From positions 5,237,786 to 5,301,785 of the forward strand of contig NZ_CP036339.1 in assembly GCF_007746075.1 (NCBI RefSeq): a stretch of 64,000 nucleotides of DNA, given 5' to 3'. Below, in pieces: positions 36,683-45,904 of this stretch (position 1 is the stretch's first letter; each line of letters opens with the position of its first letter). The position numbers and the translations under genes were made by a program. This DNA comes from Lacipirellula limnantheis (GTDB lineage: Bacteria; Planctomycetota; Planctomycetia; Pirellulales; Lacipirellulaceae). Below the pieces are notes generated by a model. It did not search any database and was not told where the DNA came from. It saw only the letters and a list, made by a program, of their open reading frames with translations.

Positions 36683-37655
36683 TTCTGAAATCTCCTGAAG
36701 CTGAAGCAGTGAAAAGAGGCGAGATGCGAACGCCCCCCACTGAACCAGCGCGAACGAAACCGCCATGCGTGAGGACAGCTTCGACGCGCTGCGCCGCCGA
36801 CCAACTGACAAGACGTCGGCGTCTGCCCCGCCGCCGTAAGGGCTCAGGTCCGCATTCCCACCCGATACTTTTTGGGACTTCTATATCCGTATTTACGCCC
36901 GGAACTCTGCCGGGGCAGCGATGCCGGTCAATGTTTAGACGCAATCGTTTGGACGTAGACCAAGTTCAGGCGCAGCGACGCGCGCGAGGAAGTGCACCGA
37001 TGCGCGGCCATCCGCACGCAGCTTGGGAAAAGTAAACTCTTGGCAAGTTCGGCGCCAACGCTACGCAGCGCTCAAGTCCACGCTACTTGGCTACTCGTCG
37101 ATCGATGAGGGGCTAGTCGCTTGATCCACACTGGTTCACGGCGACTCAAAGATGATCAACAACGACTCAAACGGTCCGGAGTTTAGTTCCGTCGTAAGGG
37201 CTTGTCAAATGTTGCGCGCGCACTTTATTTATTGAGGGCGCCGGCGGCATCAGCGGCGAAGACGTCGCCATCGCGTAAGTGCCCCGAGAATCAGCAGTGC
37301 TGCATTCGTTCGCCGCAAAGAGAATCAATCGATCGTATGATCCTTTGCTCTTCAGCGAAAAAGATGTCAATTAATTGTGTGAGTCTTTGCTCGCGACGCA
37401 CGTCCAGCGCTGAGGCGTTGCTGCCCGCCATGCGCCAGGGTTGAGGATGAGCCCAACAACTGGCTCAGCTCACCGCCAGGCGAGCGAGCCCCCAAAGCTC
37501 ACGGCAAGCCGCGTGGCATTCGCTTCGCCCCCAGCCGTGAGTACGCAGAACTGCCGACTAGGCATCGCGATTCACGCTGCTGCCCATGGCTGCGGCGGAG
37601 CACCGCCGAGGTCATCCCGCCCGCCGACCGGTGGGACAACGCAGGATACGAGGCA
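36683..37655. other. Intergenic region, 973 bp
   Basis: I see no convincing gene here; the short frames lack start signals. CTCACGGC at 37499 and GCCGTGAG at 37538 form an 8-bp inverted repeat. An AT-rich stretch near 37200-37260 and 37310-37380 may hold promoters, but no clear motif stands out. Confidence 0.5.
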
Positions 37656-37886
37656 TCAGGGGATATCCTGGGGACGAGACAAGCGTTCGCGATGGGCCTC
37701 GCAACTCTTCCGGTAGGTGAACTTCAACCCGAGGACGTGAGCGAGCATCACCGAGAAGATGCAGATGATGGTGGCACGGTCGGTCCAGTCGGCTCCGGGC
37801 ATGGAACAGCCGCTGATCCATGCGCAGACGGCAACGTACGGGATGAGCACGAATAGCACAAATGGAAGGCTGAATCGCATGTTCAC
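37656..37886 (-). CDS. Tiny membrane protein, third of a cluster
   Basis: MNMRFSLPFVLFVLIPYVAV opens a 76-residue product with two hydrophobic segments (about 6-24 and 37-53) and a basic tail. It belongs to the planctomycete type of short 'MRFSL' membrane proteins. It begins within 4 bp of the end of the preceding gene. Function unknown. Confidence 0.6.
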   Translation of the reverse strand: MNMRFSLPFVLFVLIPYVAVCAWISGCSMPGADWTDRATIICIFSVMLAHVLGLKFTYRKSCEAHRERLSRPQDIP

Positions 37887-38053
37887 TTAGTTCGGGCGAA
37901 CTCATAGACCCAAGCGATTGCAGCGACGAACAGGAATGCGAACAGTAGCAACGGACGTGCGGCATCGGTGCTAGCCACTACCTTGGAGAGCATCGCCAGC
38001 ACCGCAGCAACGAGTGCTGTCAGGATCAACGCCTTCCGCACATTGAAACGCAT
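37883..38053 (-). CDS. Tiny membrane protein, second of a cluster
   Basis: MRFNVRKALILTALVAAVLA, 56 residues with two hydrophobic helices. ATG 38053 is 2 bp after the stop of the first gene. The family is not recognised; the cluster architecture supports it. Confidence 0.6.
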   Translation of the reverse strand: MRFNVRKALILTALVAAVLAMLSKVVASTDAARPLLLFAFLFVAAIAWVYEFARTK

Positions 38054-38055
38054 GG

Positions 38056-38295
38056 TCACTCCGCTCGCCATTTGCAGATCACGCGGCGTGCCAGGAAGAA
38101 ACATAACGTGCCGACGAGCCATAATCCCGTGAATACCGATGCAAACATTAAGCGGAGAACGTTGCGAACGATCGGCTGCTCCTGGGTGTCGTAGTGCTCA
38201 GATACGTCGATTGAATCAGCAAGTACCCAAGTAGCGCCCAGCCCTGCAACGAATGGGACGAGGTAGAACAACAGGAAGCGAAGAGACAGACGCAT
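38056..38295 (-). CDS. Tiny membrane protein, first of a cluster
   Basis: MRLSLRFLLFYLVPFVAGLG begins a product of about 79 residues. Hydrophobic segments lie at both ends with an intervening polar stretch (DSIDVSEHYDTQEQPIVR). It is first in a three-gene run, each starting MR(F/L)-basic-hydrophobic. Function unknown. Confidence 0.6.
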   Translation of the reverse strand: MRLSLRFLLFYLVPFVAGLGATWVLADSIDVSEHYDTQEQPIVRNVLRLMFASVFTGLWLVGTLCFFLARRVICKWRAE

Positions 38296-38449
38296 CAGCC
38301 AAGTGTAACAAACGCTGGGCCCAGTGGAGAAATCCACCGGCTTTGTCGTTAGCGGGAGATTGCGCAAGCGGATAGCCCTAGTTGGCGTACCCGTCTACCA
38401 GGGCGGCGCAGCCGCAAGAGGCAAGGCGCCAAAAAACCGCTTCGTCGCC

Positions 38450-38700
38450 ACCTCGCCAACGTCCACTGCGTTGCATCATCCGCTGTAGCCCCGGGCTCCG
38501 CCCGGGGGTCGGCTTCCACTCCGTGAGACATCGCGGCGCACAACGCCATCCCCGCGCCCACGATCAGCATTGCACTTACCTGCCCCCCCAACGCCCACGG
38601 CGTTGCATCAACCAGCCCAGGGTTGATCGCGCCAGCGATCTACCCTGGGCAATCATCCACCAAACGCATCCCCAACGCTGCAGGCGTTGCACAAATTTCG
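38450..38700. repeat. Repeats of families G and I (CAACGC...GCGTTGCA)
   Basis: CAACGTCCACTGCGTTGCAT (about 38457), CCCAACGCCCACGGCGTTGC (about 38588) and CCCAACGCTGCAGGCGTTGC (about 38670) are three copies of one small dyad. A family G copy (GCCCCGGGCTCCGCCCGGGG, about 38488) lies between them, and a separate dyad (CAGGGTTGATCGCGCC...CGATCTACCCTGG) at 38620-38647. The third copy enters the C-terminus of the next gene. Confidence 0.8.
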
Positions 38701-40344
38701 CTTCGTGCGGCGGTTGCAGATTCCGACGAGCGAATAAATCGCGAGCATCGTCATGGCGAATGAAGTCGGCTCCGGAACCCCTACCTTCGCCGTGAATACC
38801 CCCTGGCTTCCGTCGGTGAACTTGAGCACGAAAGCCAACGTGCCGTCGTCGTTGAGTTCCGAAGACTCGCCAAGGCCGTTGGGGCCGATGCTCATGACTG
38901 TCCGAACGTCGCCTGGCGCCACCGTGAATGAGTTTCCTTCGCGGACGATAAGCTGCAACGCTCCGCTCGTGTCCGTCACCCAGAGGGCGCCGTCGTTATC
39001 GGTCGTCACGCCACCAGCGCCAGAACGCAGAAATCCAGGGAATTTGATCTGTCCGAGATTATTGTGCTGCGGCCTCGCGCTAACGAGATTAAATGAAAAC
39101 ACGGCTCCTGCAGGGAGGCCCGGGGCTTGATCTCCTTCGCGCATCACGAGCGACAATCCGCCTGAACGGTTCGTCCAGATCCCTTCATTGTTGTTGCTGT
39201 TCAACTCGGCGTTCGAGCCGCGAAGGTTTGCATAGAACGCCGACTTTCCGGCGTCGTTGAAGCTGGGAGGGCTCAGGAAGTCGAACACAATTCCAGTCGC
39301 CGTGCCCGGAGCTGGGTCTCCGCTGCGTGCAACGAGCTCCAGAGGGCCGTTTCCTTCCGCCCAAATCCCTCGCTCGTTGACATTGTCGATAACGTCGCCC
39401 CCTGACAGTTGCCAGTACCCTGCGAGTTGCCCTAGCCCGTTGATTCGAGATGAATCGATGATAAATGCAATCTTCGTTCCTGCCGGCGTTCCTGGAGCTT
39501 GATCCCCAGTACGCAAAACCAAGTCGAGACTTCCCTCGCGGTCCGACCAAATCCCACGATCCGTGGAAATCGCCCCGACGCCAAAATTGGCGGCGAACAA
39601 GATGGAGCCGTCGTCGCTAATTAATGGCGGCGAAAATGAAGTCAAATCTAGATTGCTGCCGCCGAAGTGCGTGCCAGCGGGCGCTCCGGGCGCCGGTTGG
39701 CCTTCTCGTGCAACGAGCTCGAGCGCGCCGTTGCGAAATGCCCAGATCCCCTCGTTGCTGTTTGCGGCGGCGCCTGCGGCTAAACTTCCCTTGAAGACGA
39801 TCTCTCCCGCCTCATTGAGACGCGGAAACTCTAAGGGACCGAAACTCGCACCACCCGCCCCAGATGCGAGCGCACCTTCTCTGGCAAGCAAACTGACCGC
39901 CCCTCCGACATTCGTCCAAATGCCGTCGTTGTTCGTACCGCTGACGCCGCCGGCTCCGCTGGACAAGGTTCCTTGAAATGCAAACTGACTCGCGCTGTTA
40001 AAGCCTGTCAAACGAAAAGTCTCGGAGAATGTCGCTCCCAGCGGAGCGCCCGGCGCCTGAGTTCCCTCGCGCGCTGCCAAGACAAGATTGGAATTGTGTT
40101 CAAACCATATCGCTGTATCGGTGCTTGTCGTTGCCGTGCCGATGTTGGTTGCGAATTTGGCTTGGAACGTCGTCTCGCCTGCGTTGTTCAGGAGCGGGGT
40201 ACTGAACGTCCCGAGTACGGCGTTCGATCCGTCCGGAGCTGTTTGGCCGCTGAGTGCGACCGTCCGAAAGTTGACTGCCGCTTGGACTGAACTGCAACAT
40301 AGAACAGTACTCACCAGTAGAGCGCATTGCGTAGAGCGACTCAT
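38653..40344 (-). CDS. PEP-CTERM protein with tandem ~70-residue repeats
   Basis: A 563-residue exported protein with signal peptide (LLVSTVLCCSSVQAAV). The body contains repeated blocks with the pattern NxxGxxxF and GIW....G.L.LVAREG.QAPG, recurring at least six times. These are the choice-of-anchor tandem-repeat type. The sorting tail VPEPTSFAMTMLAIY-SLVGICNRRTKR is followed by 14 residues (NLCNACSVGDAFGG) derived from a family I repeat, so the usual stop just after the Arg cluster is missing. GAGGAGG lies about 8 bases before ATG 40344. Confidence 0.9.
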   Translation of the reverse strand: MSRSTQCALLVSTVLCCSSVQAAVNFRTVALSGQTAPDGSNAVLGTFSTPLLNNAGETTFQAKFATNIGTATTSTDTAIWFEHNSNLVLAAREGTQAPGAPLGATFSETFRLTGFNSASQFAFQGTLSSGAGGVSGTNNDGIWTNVGGAVSLLAREGALASGAGGASFGPLEFPRLNEAGEIVFKGSLAAGAAANSNEGIWAFRNGALELVAREGQPAPGAPAGTHFGGSNLDLTSFSPPLISDDGSILFAANFGVGAISTDRGIWSDREGSLDLVLRTGDQAPGTPAGTKIAFIIDSSRINGLGQLAGYWQLSGGDVIDNVNERGIWAEGNGPLELVARSGDPAPGTATGIVFDFLSPPSFNDAGKSAFYANLRGSNAELNSNNNEGIWTNRSGGLSLVMREGDQAPGLPAGAVFSFNLVSARPQHNNLGQIKFPGFLRSGAGGVTTDNDGALWVTDTSGALQLIVREGNSFTVAPGDVRTVMSIGPNGLGESSELNDDGTLAFVLKFTDGSQGVFTAKVGVPEPTSFAMTMLAIYSLVGICNRRTKRNLCNACSVGDAFGG

Positions 40345-40718
40345 GAGCCCCCCTCCTCTTTAAGATTAGGTGAGAATTCGGTTCCAGCGAAATTCCTGCT
40401 AGTACGGTATCTTGTCGTAAGCAATATCGCAACAAAATGCTACGAATAGCGAGAATTCGCGACTTCTGGGCAATTTCGCCGGAACCCGCGGGGATCTGCC
40501 GGCGGGAAAATTTGGAACGCATCTACCGCTTACTCGATAGCAGACTGGCAGATGGACCTAGGCGGCGTCGTGGCCACAAGTGCCGTCTAGAAATTGGCCA
40601 CCCAATTCGCTATAGTGATCGCATGTCCATATACTGCGAGATCGCCGTAGCCCGCCGCCATCCACGGGGAGCGCCTCGCTTCCCAGGCTACGCCGCCGAC
40701 CGCAGTCGCCTTCTCCAG
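40345..40718. other. Intergenic region, no gene seen
   Basis: The AT-rich section 40370-40470 probably contains the promoter of the PEP-CTERM gene. GCGAGAATTCGC near 40450 is a small dyad. The rest contains GC-rich words like GTAGCC-CGCCGCC. No gene is supported. Confidence 0.4.
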
Positions 40719-41701
40719 CCCCCGGCTCCGCAACATTATGCAAACGCCATCAGATCGTTTCCTCGTCGCAAGTGGTTTCTAGCGGCCTGGATGCAGAGTT
40801 TGGCGTTCACCCAGAGGGTGACGCGCGGCAGTCGCCTCACCCAGTTGGGGAGTGGTCCGAGCCCGCCGCCGAAATTGGTGAGTTGAGCGAAGCGTTGCTC
40901 GATGTACGTCCGCTGCTTGAAGAGTGCTTGGCCATCGGCGGTCGTCAGCAGTTCGATCGACTGCAAGCGGCCGATGCTGTGGCGGCGGTGGCCCAGCGCT
41001 CGTCCCGCGCGACGCTGCGGAGCGATCAACGTCACGCCCGACCGTGCGGCGATCTCGTGCAGCGGGTTGCTGTCGTAGTTGCCGTCGGCCAGGACGCAGC
41101 CTCCGCCGACTTGCGGCAAGAGTCGCCGGGCGACCGTCTGTTCGCTCACGTTGAGCGGCTGGATTTCGCACGCCACGAGCGCATCGATCGTCCAGACGGC
41201 GTGCAGCTTGTAGCCGCGGGCCGGGCCGCCGACGCCATGCCCGCGCGTGGCGTCGGGATCCTTGCTGAAGCCTCCTACCGGCAACGGCTTACCGTCGAGG
41301 AAGCTCACCTCCGGCGGGTGCGGGCCCTGCCAGCAACGCTTCCTCAACCGCTCGATCAGTTCCACGGCCGCCGCCGTGCGGAGACGACGGCTCGCCGTCG
41401 ATTGGCTCGGCAGCCGCACCTGCCATGACGACGGCCAATTCTCCGGCCGACACGCCCAACTCACCGGTCGATCGTGGATCACCGCCCAGAGATAGACGCC
41501 GACGATCCAACTGACCGAATAGACGTGTCCCGAACGATCGCTGCATAACCGCCGAGTCAAACGGTATAGTACGCTCCAGAGTTCGCGTTCCATGGCTCAC
41601 CTCCTAGAAACGTGTCAGGTCTCTAGGAACAGCCTGGAACGCGGGCCTTTTTACCGTTAGCGACGCGTGCTAGCTATTGCATTATGTTGTCCGCCGGGGG
41701 G
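40719..41701 (-). mobile_element. Insertion sequence with DDE transposase (boundaries tentative)
   Basis: Around the transposase gene, CAACATTATGC (40731-40741) and its near complement GCATTATGTTG (41679-41689) match 10 of 11. The flanking runs of C/G extend the dyad to about 23 bp with 16 matches. This would be an IS of about 0.98 kb. No target duplication is visible, so the ends are uncertain. Confidence 0.4.
40736..41593 (-). CDS. DDE transposase (IS4/IS5-like)
   Basis: The 285-residue protein has a helical N-terminus and a DDE core: D100 in SFLDGKPL, D170 in VLADGNYDS and E232 in TYIEQRFAQL. An intact product is predicted. AGGAGGTGAGCC precedes the ATG, an unusually strong ribosome binding site for this window. 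A 'cut-and-paste' transposase is likely. The stop codon lies within the candidate left terminal repeat. Confidence 0.88.
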   Translation of the reverse strand: MERELWSVLYRLTRRLCSDRSGHVYSVSWIVGVYLWAVIHDRPVSWACRPENWPSSWQVRLPSQSTASRRLRTAAAVELIERLRKRCWQGPHPPEVSFLDGKPLPVGGFSKDPDATRGHGVGGPARGYKLHAVWTIDALVACEIQPLNVSEQTVARRLLPQVGGGCVLADGNYDSNPLHEIAARSGVTLIAPQRRAGRALGHRRHSIGRLQSIELLTTADGQALFKQRTYIEQRFAQLTNFGGGLGPLPNWVRRLPRVTLWVNAKLCIQAARNHLRRGNDLMAFA

Positions 41702-42380
41702 TAGCGTCGCAGTCGAGGACGCGCACCGGCATGCAAGCCGACCCCCGGGCGGAGCCCGGGGCTATCAGTCGCGCGACGAGGGCTCCCTCTGTGCGCTCGC
41801 CTCAAATACCCAGCCACCCCGCCTGTCGCCCATCCTGTCGCGACAAATCGCCGCCGCGACACCCTTGGCGACACCACAACCCCATATCTCCCAACAACTT
41901 CCGCTTTGTGTCGCCAAAAACGCGTTTCGCGACACTTTGCCCACGACAGACCTAGTACAGGAAGTTTGCTGTGGGAGGCGCCGCCGACGCCGATTCCGCT
42001 CGCCACCACCAGCCACGTTGGGGTCGCCACGCCGGTTCGGGGTCGGAGACCCCTCCTGCAGATCTTCATGCACTGCCCGCGTGCGACAGATCCTGCTTTC
42101 CACCCACCACCCGCTGTCGCAAAAACCGACCGCGCCCATGTTGGTCAACGAAACGCCGATGGCCGCCTTGGTCGACACGGCCACCATCGCCGACACGCAA
42201 AAACCAGCCCTTTTTCACCTGCATTGCCGTCGGGGCCGTCATTCCGAGGGATTCCGAGGAATCTGGCCGGACCCTTCGGAGTACCTCAGGGTGACTGGTT
42301 CAGGCCTGACAGTTCCCGTCCCGGCAACTCTTGTCCCCTCCTGTCACCAGTCACTAATCCCTAGCGACCGCCTCCAGCTC
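41702..42380. repeat. Intergenic region with families G and K and a GCGACA cluster
   Basis: GACCCCCGGGCGGAGCCCGG (about 41738) is family G; the family K dyad lies at about 41968-42063 (GTGGGAGGCGCCGCCGACGC and its partner). Between them, 41824-41934 holds seven GCGACA/TGTCGC hexamers. A region near 42240-42275 resembles family H (GTCATTCCGAGGGATTCCGA). No gene is seen. Confidence 0.6.
41824..41934. repeat. Cluster of TGTCGC/GCGACA hexamers
   Basis: Occurrences at 41824, 41836, 41840, 41856, 41868, 41909 and 41929, with two more at about 42083 and 42115. Some pairs form TGTCGCGACA palindromes. The density is far above chance. Confidence 0.7.
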
Positions 42381-42409
42381 TTGTTCCCCCGCCGCCCGAC
42401 CGATAAAAT
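42381..42409 (+). promoter_or_regulatory. Sigma70-type promoter for rpmE
   Basis: TTGTTC at 42381-42386 and TAAAAT at 42404-42409 are 17 bp apart, the ideal spacing. The leader would be about 25-30 bases, followed by TAGGA and the rpmE ATG at 42442. Confidence 0.6.
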
Positions 42410-42441
42410 CCTTGATTCGCCCCGTTTTAGGAATCATCGCT

Positions 42442-42693
42442 ATGAAAGCCGACGTCCATCCCGAGTACTACGTCACGCAGGTCACCTGCGGCTGCGGCAA
42501 CAGCTTCACCACCCGCAGCACCCGCAAGGAGCTGAAGCTCGATATCTGCAGCGCCTGCCATCCCTTCTTCACCGGCAAGCTGAAGTTCGTCGACACGGCC
42601 GGCCGTATCGAGAAGTTCAAGAACAAGTTCTCCGCCGCCGGCTACGCCAGCCTCGGCAAGAAGAAGGCCGAAAAGGCGACGGCCGAGAAGTAG
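42442..42693 (+). CDS. rpmE: Ribosomal protein bL31
   Basis: The 83-residue protein [20 protein letters not shown] has the Cys-containing type (CxC near 16-18 and CSAC near 36-39) that binds zinc. [20 protein letters not shown] is a family-typical stretch, and the tail is Lys-rich. ATG 42442 is preceded by AGGA. It heads a translation-related run with prfA and prmC. Confidence 0.96.
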   Translation: MKADVHPEYYVTQVTCGCGNSFTTRSTRKELKLDICSACHPFFTGKLKFVDTAGRIEKFKNKFSAAGYASLGKKKAEKATAEK

Positions 42694-42861
42694 CGACAGG
42701 AACTCCAGCGCTCACCCGCCGGCGTCCAGCCGCGGCCGCGCGCTTTCTGGTCCCCATCCCCGATGAGGGGAGGGCTAGGGAGGGGAATCAGCAGCGCCCG
42801 TCCGCGCTCCCCCCGCCTGAGTTCCTACCGCCTACACTCACCAGCCTACAGCCTTCTCCCC

Positions 42862-43935
42862 ATGCGCGATCTCCTCGAAAAAACTCTCCACCGTTTCGAG
42901 GAACTCGAGCGCCAGCTCGTCGACCCCGTCATCCTCAGCGATTCGCCGAAGCTCACCGCCGCGATCCGCGAGCATGGTTCGCTCAATCGGCTCGCCACGA
43001 AGTACCGGCGGTTCAAAGAGCTGAACCTCCAAATTGCCGAGGCCCGCGAGTTGGCCGAGGGCGACGACCTCGACATGCGCGAGCTGGCCGAGGCCGAGTT
43101 GCCGGGGCTGATCGAGGCGCGCGAAGAGCTTTGGAACGAGTTGCTCACCCTCACCCTCGGCGGCGCCGACGCCAATCGCACCCGCTGCGTGATGGAAATT
43201 CGCGGCGGCACCGGCGGCGACGAAGCGGCCCTCTTCGCCCGCGACCTGTACGAAATGTACAAGCGGCACGCCGAGACGAAGCGGTGGAAGATCGAGGTCC
43301 TCGATCACAGCGCCACCGAGCTCGGCGGCTTCAAGGAAATCTCCCTCTCCATCGAAGGGGAAGGCGTCTACCGCGAATTGCAGTACGAGTCGGGCGGCCA
43401 TCGCGTGCAGCGCGTTCCCGCCACCGAAACGCAGGGCCGCATCCACACCTCGGCCGCCACGGTCGCCGTGATGCCCGAGCCGGAAGACGTGGAAGTCGAC
43501 ATCAAGCCCGACGACTATCGCCTCGATAAGTTCTGCGCCAGCGGCCCCGGCGGTCAGCACGTCAACAAGACCGAATCGGCCGTGCGGCTCACCCACTATG
43601 AGACTGGCATCGTCGTGCAGTGCCAGGACGAAAAGAGCCAGCACAAGAACCTCGCCAAGGCGCTGCGCGTCCTCAAAGCCCGCGTCTACGAGGTGAAGCG
43701 CGAGGCCGAGGAGAAGAAGCGCTCCGAGGAACGCAAGACGCTCGTCGGCTCGGGCGATCGCAGTCAACGGATCCGGACGTACAATTTCCCCGACAATCGC
43801 GTGACCGATCACCGCATTGGGCTCACGCTTTACAAGCTCGACCAGATCATTGCCGGCAACCTCCAACCGGTGACCGACGCCCTGATCGACTACGACCGCC
43901 AGCAACTCCGCGACGCCTTCGCCGCAACCGAATAA
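42862..43935 (+). CDS. prfA: Peptide chain release factor 1
   Basis: RF1 recognises UAA and UAG stop codons and releases the finished chain. The 357-residue product has the anticodon-like PAT tripeptide (about 186-188, [14 protein letters not shown]) that marks RF1 rather than RF2, and [13 protein letters not shown] with the GGQ catalytic motif (about 229-231). Start [20 protein letters not shown] at ATG 42862; a shadow frame begins upstream at 42763. PrmC, encoded next, methylates the GGQ Gln. Confidence 0.97.
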   Translation: MRDLLEKTLHRFEELERQLVDPVILSDSPKLTAAIREHGSLNRLATKYRRFKELNLQIAEARELAEGDDLDMRELAEAELPGLIEAREELWNELLTLTLGGADANRTRCVMEIRGGTGGDEAALFARDLYEMYKRHAETKRWKIEVLDHSATELGGFKEISLSIEGEGVYRELQYESGGHRVQRVPATETQGRIHTSAATVAVMPEPEDVEVDIKPDDYRLDKFCASGPGGQHVNKTESAVRLTHYETGIVVQCQDEKSQHKNLAKALRVLKARVYEVKREAEEKKRSEERKTLVGSGDRSQRIRTYNFPDNRVTDHRIGLTLYKLDQIIAGNLQPVTDALIDYDRQQLRDAFAATE

Positions 43936-43937
43936 GA

Positions 43938-44168
43938 CTTAACCGCCAAGGACGCCAAGAGCGCCAAGGTTGTTAATAGAAAACTAGTAGCACCACCACG
44001 ACACGACGAGCACAACGAAGAAGATGGATTGAGATAGTTTTCCGCCTTCTTTGATTCTTGTCGTATTTGGATTTCCGTCGTGCTCGTTGTGCCGTTGTGG
44101 TGAACACACCCGTATTTCCTTGGCGCACTGTTTCATCAACGAACTTGGCGTCCTTGGCGGTTCAAATT
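43938..44168. repeat. Nested inverted repeat: family A outside, family F inside
   Basis: AACCGCCAAGGACGCCAAGA (about 43940-43959) pairs with TTGGCGTCCTTGGCGGTT (about 44147-44164). Inside, CACCACGACACGACGAGCAC (about 43991-44010) pairs with GTGCTCGTTGTGCCGTTG (about 44081-44098). The dyad lies between prfA and prmC. Confidence 0.9.
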
Positions 44169-44172
44169 CATC

Positions 44173-45132
44173 ATGTCAGACGCACCGTGGACTATCGGCC
44201 GGCTCCTTAACTGGACGACCGATTTCCTCAAGGAGAAGGGCGCCGAGTCGCCGCGGCTCGACGCCGAGGTGCTGCTGGCCCACGTCCGCGGGTGCAAGCG
44301 AATCGAGCTCTACACGGCGTTCGAGCAGCCTGCGAGCGAAGAGCTGAGGGCGAAATTCCGCGAGCTGATCAAGCAGCGGGCCGCCGGCAAACCGGTGGCC
44401 TACCTAGTGGGGCACCGCGAGTTCTTCTCGCTGCCGTTCACCGTGACGCCAGACGTGCTGATCCCGCGCCCCGATACCGAGCTGCTCGTTGTCCGCGCGC
44501 TGGACATCGCCAAACCCCAGCCGCGGGTCAACGACCCGCCGGAGCGAACCGAAACCGACGACGCCCCAGAAGCTCCCGCTGCCAAACCGACGCCCCCGCC
44601 GGCAAAGCCGATGGCGATCGCTGACGTCGGCGCCGGCAGCGGCATCATCGCCGTCACCCTCGCGAAGCACCTGCCGACGGCGACCGTGACGATGATCGAC
44701 GTCAGCCCTGCCGCGCTGCAGGTCGCTCAAGGCAACGCCGAGCGGACGAAGGTGAGCGACCGGATCGAAGCGATCGAAAGCGACCTCTTCGCCGCCGTCC
44801 CCGCGGAGCGGAAGTTCGATTTGATCGTCAGCAATCCGCCGTACATCACGAGCGCGGAGATGCAGCAGTTGGCCGTCGACGTAAAACGCTACGAACCGAC
44901 GCTGGCCCTCGACGGCGGCCCGGAGGGGACCACTGTGATCGAGCGCCTCATCCCGCAAGCGGCGGAGCGGCTGCGTCCCGGAGGATGGCTGCTGATGGAG
45001 ATCAGCCCGACGATCGTCGATCGCGTCGAGCAACTGTTGGAGGCCGAGCCGCGACTCGAACGTCGGCCGACGCAGAAAGACATGGCGGGCCTGGCTCGCG
45101 TCGTTCAAGCACGGCGAAAGGAGGAGCGATGA
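44173..45132 (+). CDS. prmC: Release factor glutamine N5-methyltransferase
   Basis: PrmC methylates the Gln of the GGQ motif in RF1/RF2. The 319-residue protein has an N-terminal helical domain (to about 100), FFSLPFTVTPDVLIPRPDTE, motif I DVGAGSGIIAVTL, and the catalytic NPPYI (near 221-225). Between the helical domain and motif I is an unusual insertion of about 30 residues (VNDPPERTETDDAPEAP and PTPPPAKP), absent in typical PrmC (about 280 residues). Its stop overlaps the next gene by 4 bp. Confidence 0.93.
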   Translation: MSDAPWTIGRLLNWTTDFLKEKGAESPRLDAEVLLAHVRGCKRIELYTAFEQPASEELRAKFRELIKQRAAGKPVAYLVGHREFFSLPFTVTPDVLIPRPDTELLVVRALDIAKPQPRVNDPPERTETDDAPEAPAAKPTPPPAKPMAIADVGAGSGIIAVTLAKHLPTATVTMIDVSPAALQVAQGNAERTKVSDRIEAIESDLFAAVPAERKFDLIVSNPPYITSAEMQQLAVDVKRYEPTLALDGGPEGTTVIERLIPQAAERLRPGGWLLMEISPTIVDRVEQLLEAEPRLERRPTQKDMAGLARVVQARRKEER

Positions 45133-45902
45133 GTCATCCGCTGCGTTGGTTAGCCTTGGTGGCGCTGGAGCAGCCGGTGCTGCCGACGTTCGAGCATCTC
45201 GCCGCCTGGTACGGCGAGCGCTTCCCCGACGATCCACAGCCGGCGCTGGCCAGCGCCACCGACAAGCTGCTGACGTTCACGATCGGCGATCTTACCGCGG
45301 CGATCACGCTGATCCCGCGGCCGATTCCCTGGTCGCAGCTGGAAGGCCCGTGCGCGACGGCGTGGTATTGGCCCGAGGCGCCCGAGGAGATGCGCGACCA
45401 TGCGGCGCACCTGTTGGTGGCGGTGGTCGACGAAGGAGGCAAGTCAATCGAGAAGGCGGCCACTCTCACGCGGCTGACCGCGGCCACCGTTGCGGCAACG
45501 CCGAGCGTCGGCGTCTTCTGGGGGCCGGGCCGATTGGTCCACGCGCCGGGGGCGTTCGCCGAACAAGCAATCCAGATGCGGCCCGACAACTTGCCGCTGT
45601 TCCTTTGGATCGACTTCCGCGTCGAGCAGACCGAAGACGGCGTCTATCGACTTTACTCGACGGGGCTCGAAGCCCTCGGCGAGAGCGAGATCGAAGTCGA
45701 ACGCTTCGACGGCAGTCCGCAGGAACTGCTCGATTTCGTCTACAACTTCGCCCATTATCTGATCGACCAGAAGAAAGTCATCCGCGACGGCGACACGATC
45801 GGCCTCACCGATGCGGTGCAGGTGACCGCCCACCGCGGCCCCTCAATGCTCGGCGGCGATTTAGAGGTAATTCAACTCCAGTTTGAAGTCAACGGCAGCT
45901 GA
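45129..45902 (+). CDS. DUF4261 protein
   Basis: The 257-residue cytosolic-looking protein has SATDKLLTFTIGDLTAAITL, the PRPIPWSQLEGPCATAWYWP block and a C-terminal DGDTIGLTDAVQVTAHRG. It resembles DUF4261 proteins. Its ATG overlaps the prmC stop (ATGA) and has GGAGGAG upstream, so it is translationally coupled. Function is unknown. Confidence 0.85.
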   Translation: MSHPLRWLALVALEQPVLPTFEHLAAWYGERFPDDPQPALASATDKLLTFTIGDLTAAITLIPRPIPWSQLEGPCATAWYWPEAPEEMRDHAAHLLVAVVDEGGKSIEKAATLTRLTAATVAATPSVGVFWGPGRLVHAPGAFAEQAIQMRPDNLPLFLWIDFRVEQTEDGVYRLYSTGLEALGESEIEVERFDGSPQELLDFVYNFAHYLIDQKKVIRDGDTIGLTDAVQVTAHRGPSMLGGDLEVIQLQFEVNGS

Positions 45903-45904
45903 GA

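Noticed and set aside
41667-43529. A 620-residue open frame on the plus strand
   Set aside because: It is a high-GC shadow frame running through the non-coding region and then out of frame over rpmE and prfA, with no domain content.
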